Source of the DNA: Coenobita brevimanus
Lineage: Eukaryota > Arthropoda > Malacostraca > Decapoda > Coenobitidae
Assembly: GCA_032717465.1 (NCBI GenBank)
Contig: JAVRFU010003718.1
Location: forward strand, 3,877,440 to 3,941,439
DNA: 64,000 nt
Direction of reading: 5' to 3'
Shown here piece by piece: positions 62,743 to 64,000 of the stretch (positions within the stretch are counted from its first letter, which is position 1; the number at the start of each line of letters is the position of its first letter). Made by a program: the position numbers and the translations under genes. Under the pieces are notes generated by a model, which had not been told where the DNA came from, did not search any database, and saw only the letters and a program-made list of their open reading frames with translations.

Positions 62743-62803
<61 letters not shown>
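62612..62803. repeat. (CA)n then (CT)n microsatellites
   Basis: (CA)n at 62612-62690 with CACGCA variants to 62745, then (CT)n at 62747-62803. Confidence 0.95.
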
Positions 62804-62807
<4 letters not shown>

Positions 62808-62819
62808 TTGCACGAGAGC

Positions 62820-63040
62820 ACTGATAGCTGTGTGTTGGTTGTGACGGTGGTGATGTCTGCGGTGTTGGTGGTGGTGGCGTGTGGTTGTGATGGTGGTGGT
62901 AGTACGTGGTTGTGGTAGTGGTGGTAATGTTATGCTGGTGGTTGTATTGCGATGGAGTGTGGTTGTGATGGAGTGTGGTTGTGGTGGTGGTGGTGGTAGT
63001 GTGGGTGTGGTGATGGTACAGTATGGCTGTGAAGAACTTA
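62820..63040. repeat. GTG-rich imperfect trinucleotide region
   Basis: Mirror of 15690-15965. Interrupted GTG/GGT repeats. Confidence 0.8.
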
Positions 63041-63232
63041 AAGGAAGGATGTGTGGAATGGGAAGGAATTGGGTGACAAGTTGGGGTTAGAAAACATTGA
63101 CGTAAGTTTGCAATATAATGTTGGTGTTATGGAAAATAAATCTCTCAGGGAAATGCGCTACGAAGCCTCCTATGCCACCCAGAATACGGGACATAGGCTC
63201 AGCAGTAGCATATAGTGCATACTTTGGCCTAA

Positions 63233-63544
63233 TTGATATTTGCTCCACAGAAAACGATGGAAACGACGGAGGACGAGATGTCAACCCTGGCCAGCGAGAT
63301 GGCAACTGCAGGTGAGGGGGAAGGCGAAGCTGCAGCTCCAGAAGACAAGATGGCAACCTCAGAAGACGAGATGGCAACCTCAGATGACGAGATGGCAACC
63401 TCAGAAGACATGGCAACCTCAGAAGAAGTTGTGGCAACTACGGAAGAAATGGCAGGTGTAGACGACGAGATGGCCGCTCGAGAACATGGCAAGCCCTGCA
63501 GAGGAACTGGTGCAGCGTGTGTTGTAGCTTGTACTGATAGGTGA
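63233..63544 (+). CDS. Candidate acidic 7-residue-repeat ORF (EDEMATS)
   Basis: A 103-codon plus-strand frame contains EDKMATSEDEMATSDDEMAT from a 21-bp tandem repeat (about 63335-63430), followed by EEVVATTEEMAG and DDEMAAREHGKP. An AG acceptor-like site, TTTGCTCCACAG, precedes AAAACG at about 63240-63252, and GCAGGTGAGG at about 63308 looks like a donor, so part could be an exon. Met/Ala/Glu heptads suggest a helix or coiled coil, as in some retroelement gag-like proteins (inference). The left-arm copy is frameshifted, and the minus strand is also open for 130 codons, so repeat-driven openness is a real alternative. Unknown protein. Confidence 0.3.
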   Translation: MIFAPQKTMETTEDEMSTLASEMATAGEGEGEAAAPEDKMATSEDEMATSDDEMATSEDMATSEEVVATTEEMAGVDDEMAAREHGKPCRGTGAACVVACTDR

Positions 63545-63811
63545 TGTGGTAGGGAGGGTAGCAGCAGCTGTGGCGGCACCTGTATAGCGTTACTCTGGTA
63601 GGCATTACATTCCTTAGGCACTTTTGATGTTCCTGTATTACCCCAGGCGATGGAGAGACGGCTGCGAGGGAGAGACGAGAGGGCCGAGAGACCAGGGGAG
63701 ACCGGAGAGCCTGCAGGGAGATCGGAGCGCCGGACAGGACATGTGACAGGTTGTATTTTTCTTTGTATTTTCCTTTAGGGTGTGATTGTGTGTGCGTGAT
63801 TTTTTTTTCTT
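63545..63811. other. Low-copy spacer
   Basis: Mirror of about 14930-15220. It contains GAGAGACGAGAGGGCCGAGA and no gene that I can recognise. Confidence 0.6.
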
Positions 63812-63820
63812 TGTGTGTGT

Positions 63821-63892
<72 letters not shown>

Positions 63893-64000
63893 AGTTCCCA
63901 GCATACTAGGCTGGGTGTGGCAGGTAGGTGGGTCTGGGGAGGGAGGTGGGGTGGGGGGAGGAGGGAAAGGGGGGACTTCCTTCCACTTCCATCTTCCTCT
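63812..64000. repeat. (GT)n microsatellite and purine-rich edge
   Basis: (GT)n at about 63812-63892, then G/A-rich sequence to the window end. It is still the reverse complement of 14757-14875, so the duplication continues beyond the window. Confidence 0.9.

Overview
The window is repeat-dominated eukaryotic nuclear DNA. I find no intact protein-coding gene, no rRNA and no tRNA. The organism cannot be fixed from the sequence. The extreme density of (CA)n/(CT)n microsatellites, many decayed LINE tails, hAT remnants and short TIR elements would suit an arthropod, and a decapod crustacean is my best guess (inference only). There are no bacterial or phage features. Identity estimates throughout are by eye.

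Layout. A 100-N scaffold gap (27352-27451) joins two contigs. Left contig: block A (1-13514), mostly a 12/24-bp minisatellite with hAT debris at its start, then block B (13515-27351), which holds a degraded acidic ORF, hairpins, microsatellites, a polypurine minisatellite, a GT-rich minisatellite and scattered LINE/MITE fragments. Right contig: block C (27452-32276, AT satellite plus minisatellite), an 18-bp satellite and microsatellite spacer (32271-34621), block D (34622-47066), a unique insert E (47067-50358), and block B' (50359-64000).

The blocks are copies of one another. A 1-8330 is the reverse complement of D about 38735-47066. A 8335-10816 is a direct copy of C up to 32276. A 10817-13514 is the reverse complement of about 35817-38450. 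B (14757-27351) is the reverse complement of B' (64000-50359). C and D are direct repeats about 7.3 kb apart. The right contig runs A-like then B-like on one strand. The left contig, reverse complemented, runs B-like then A-like. That fits pieces of a large tandem or segmental array joined in opposite orientation, either a real inverted duplication or a scaffolding/haplotype artefact. The contigs end inside a fold-back element (left) and a tandem satellite (right), both classic assembly breakers.

Nothing behaves as a gene pathway. Long open frames are a by-product of repeat units whose lengths are multiples of three (24, 18 and 21 bp) or of dinucleotide tracts. The only protein-like signals are pseudogene fragments: a hAT transposase (two places, each duplicated), non-LTR retrotransposon C-termini (at least four loci), and two degraded acidic ORFs of unknown origin. 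The most interesting structures are the minisatellite that reverses strand across a palindromic 11-bp module with inverted boundaries, a precise 175-bp micro-inversion between TTAA palindromes, a TIR-bounded AT satellite, and a fold-back element flanked by about 50-bp direct repeats.
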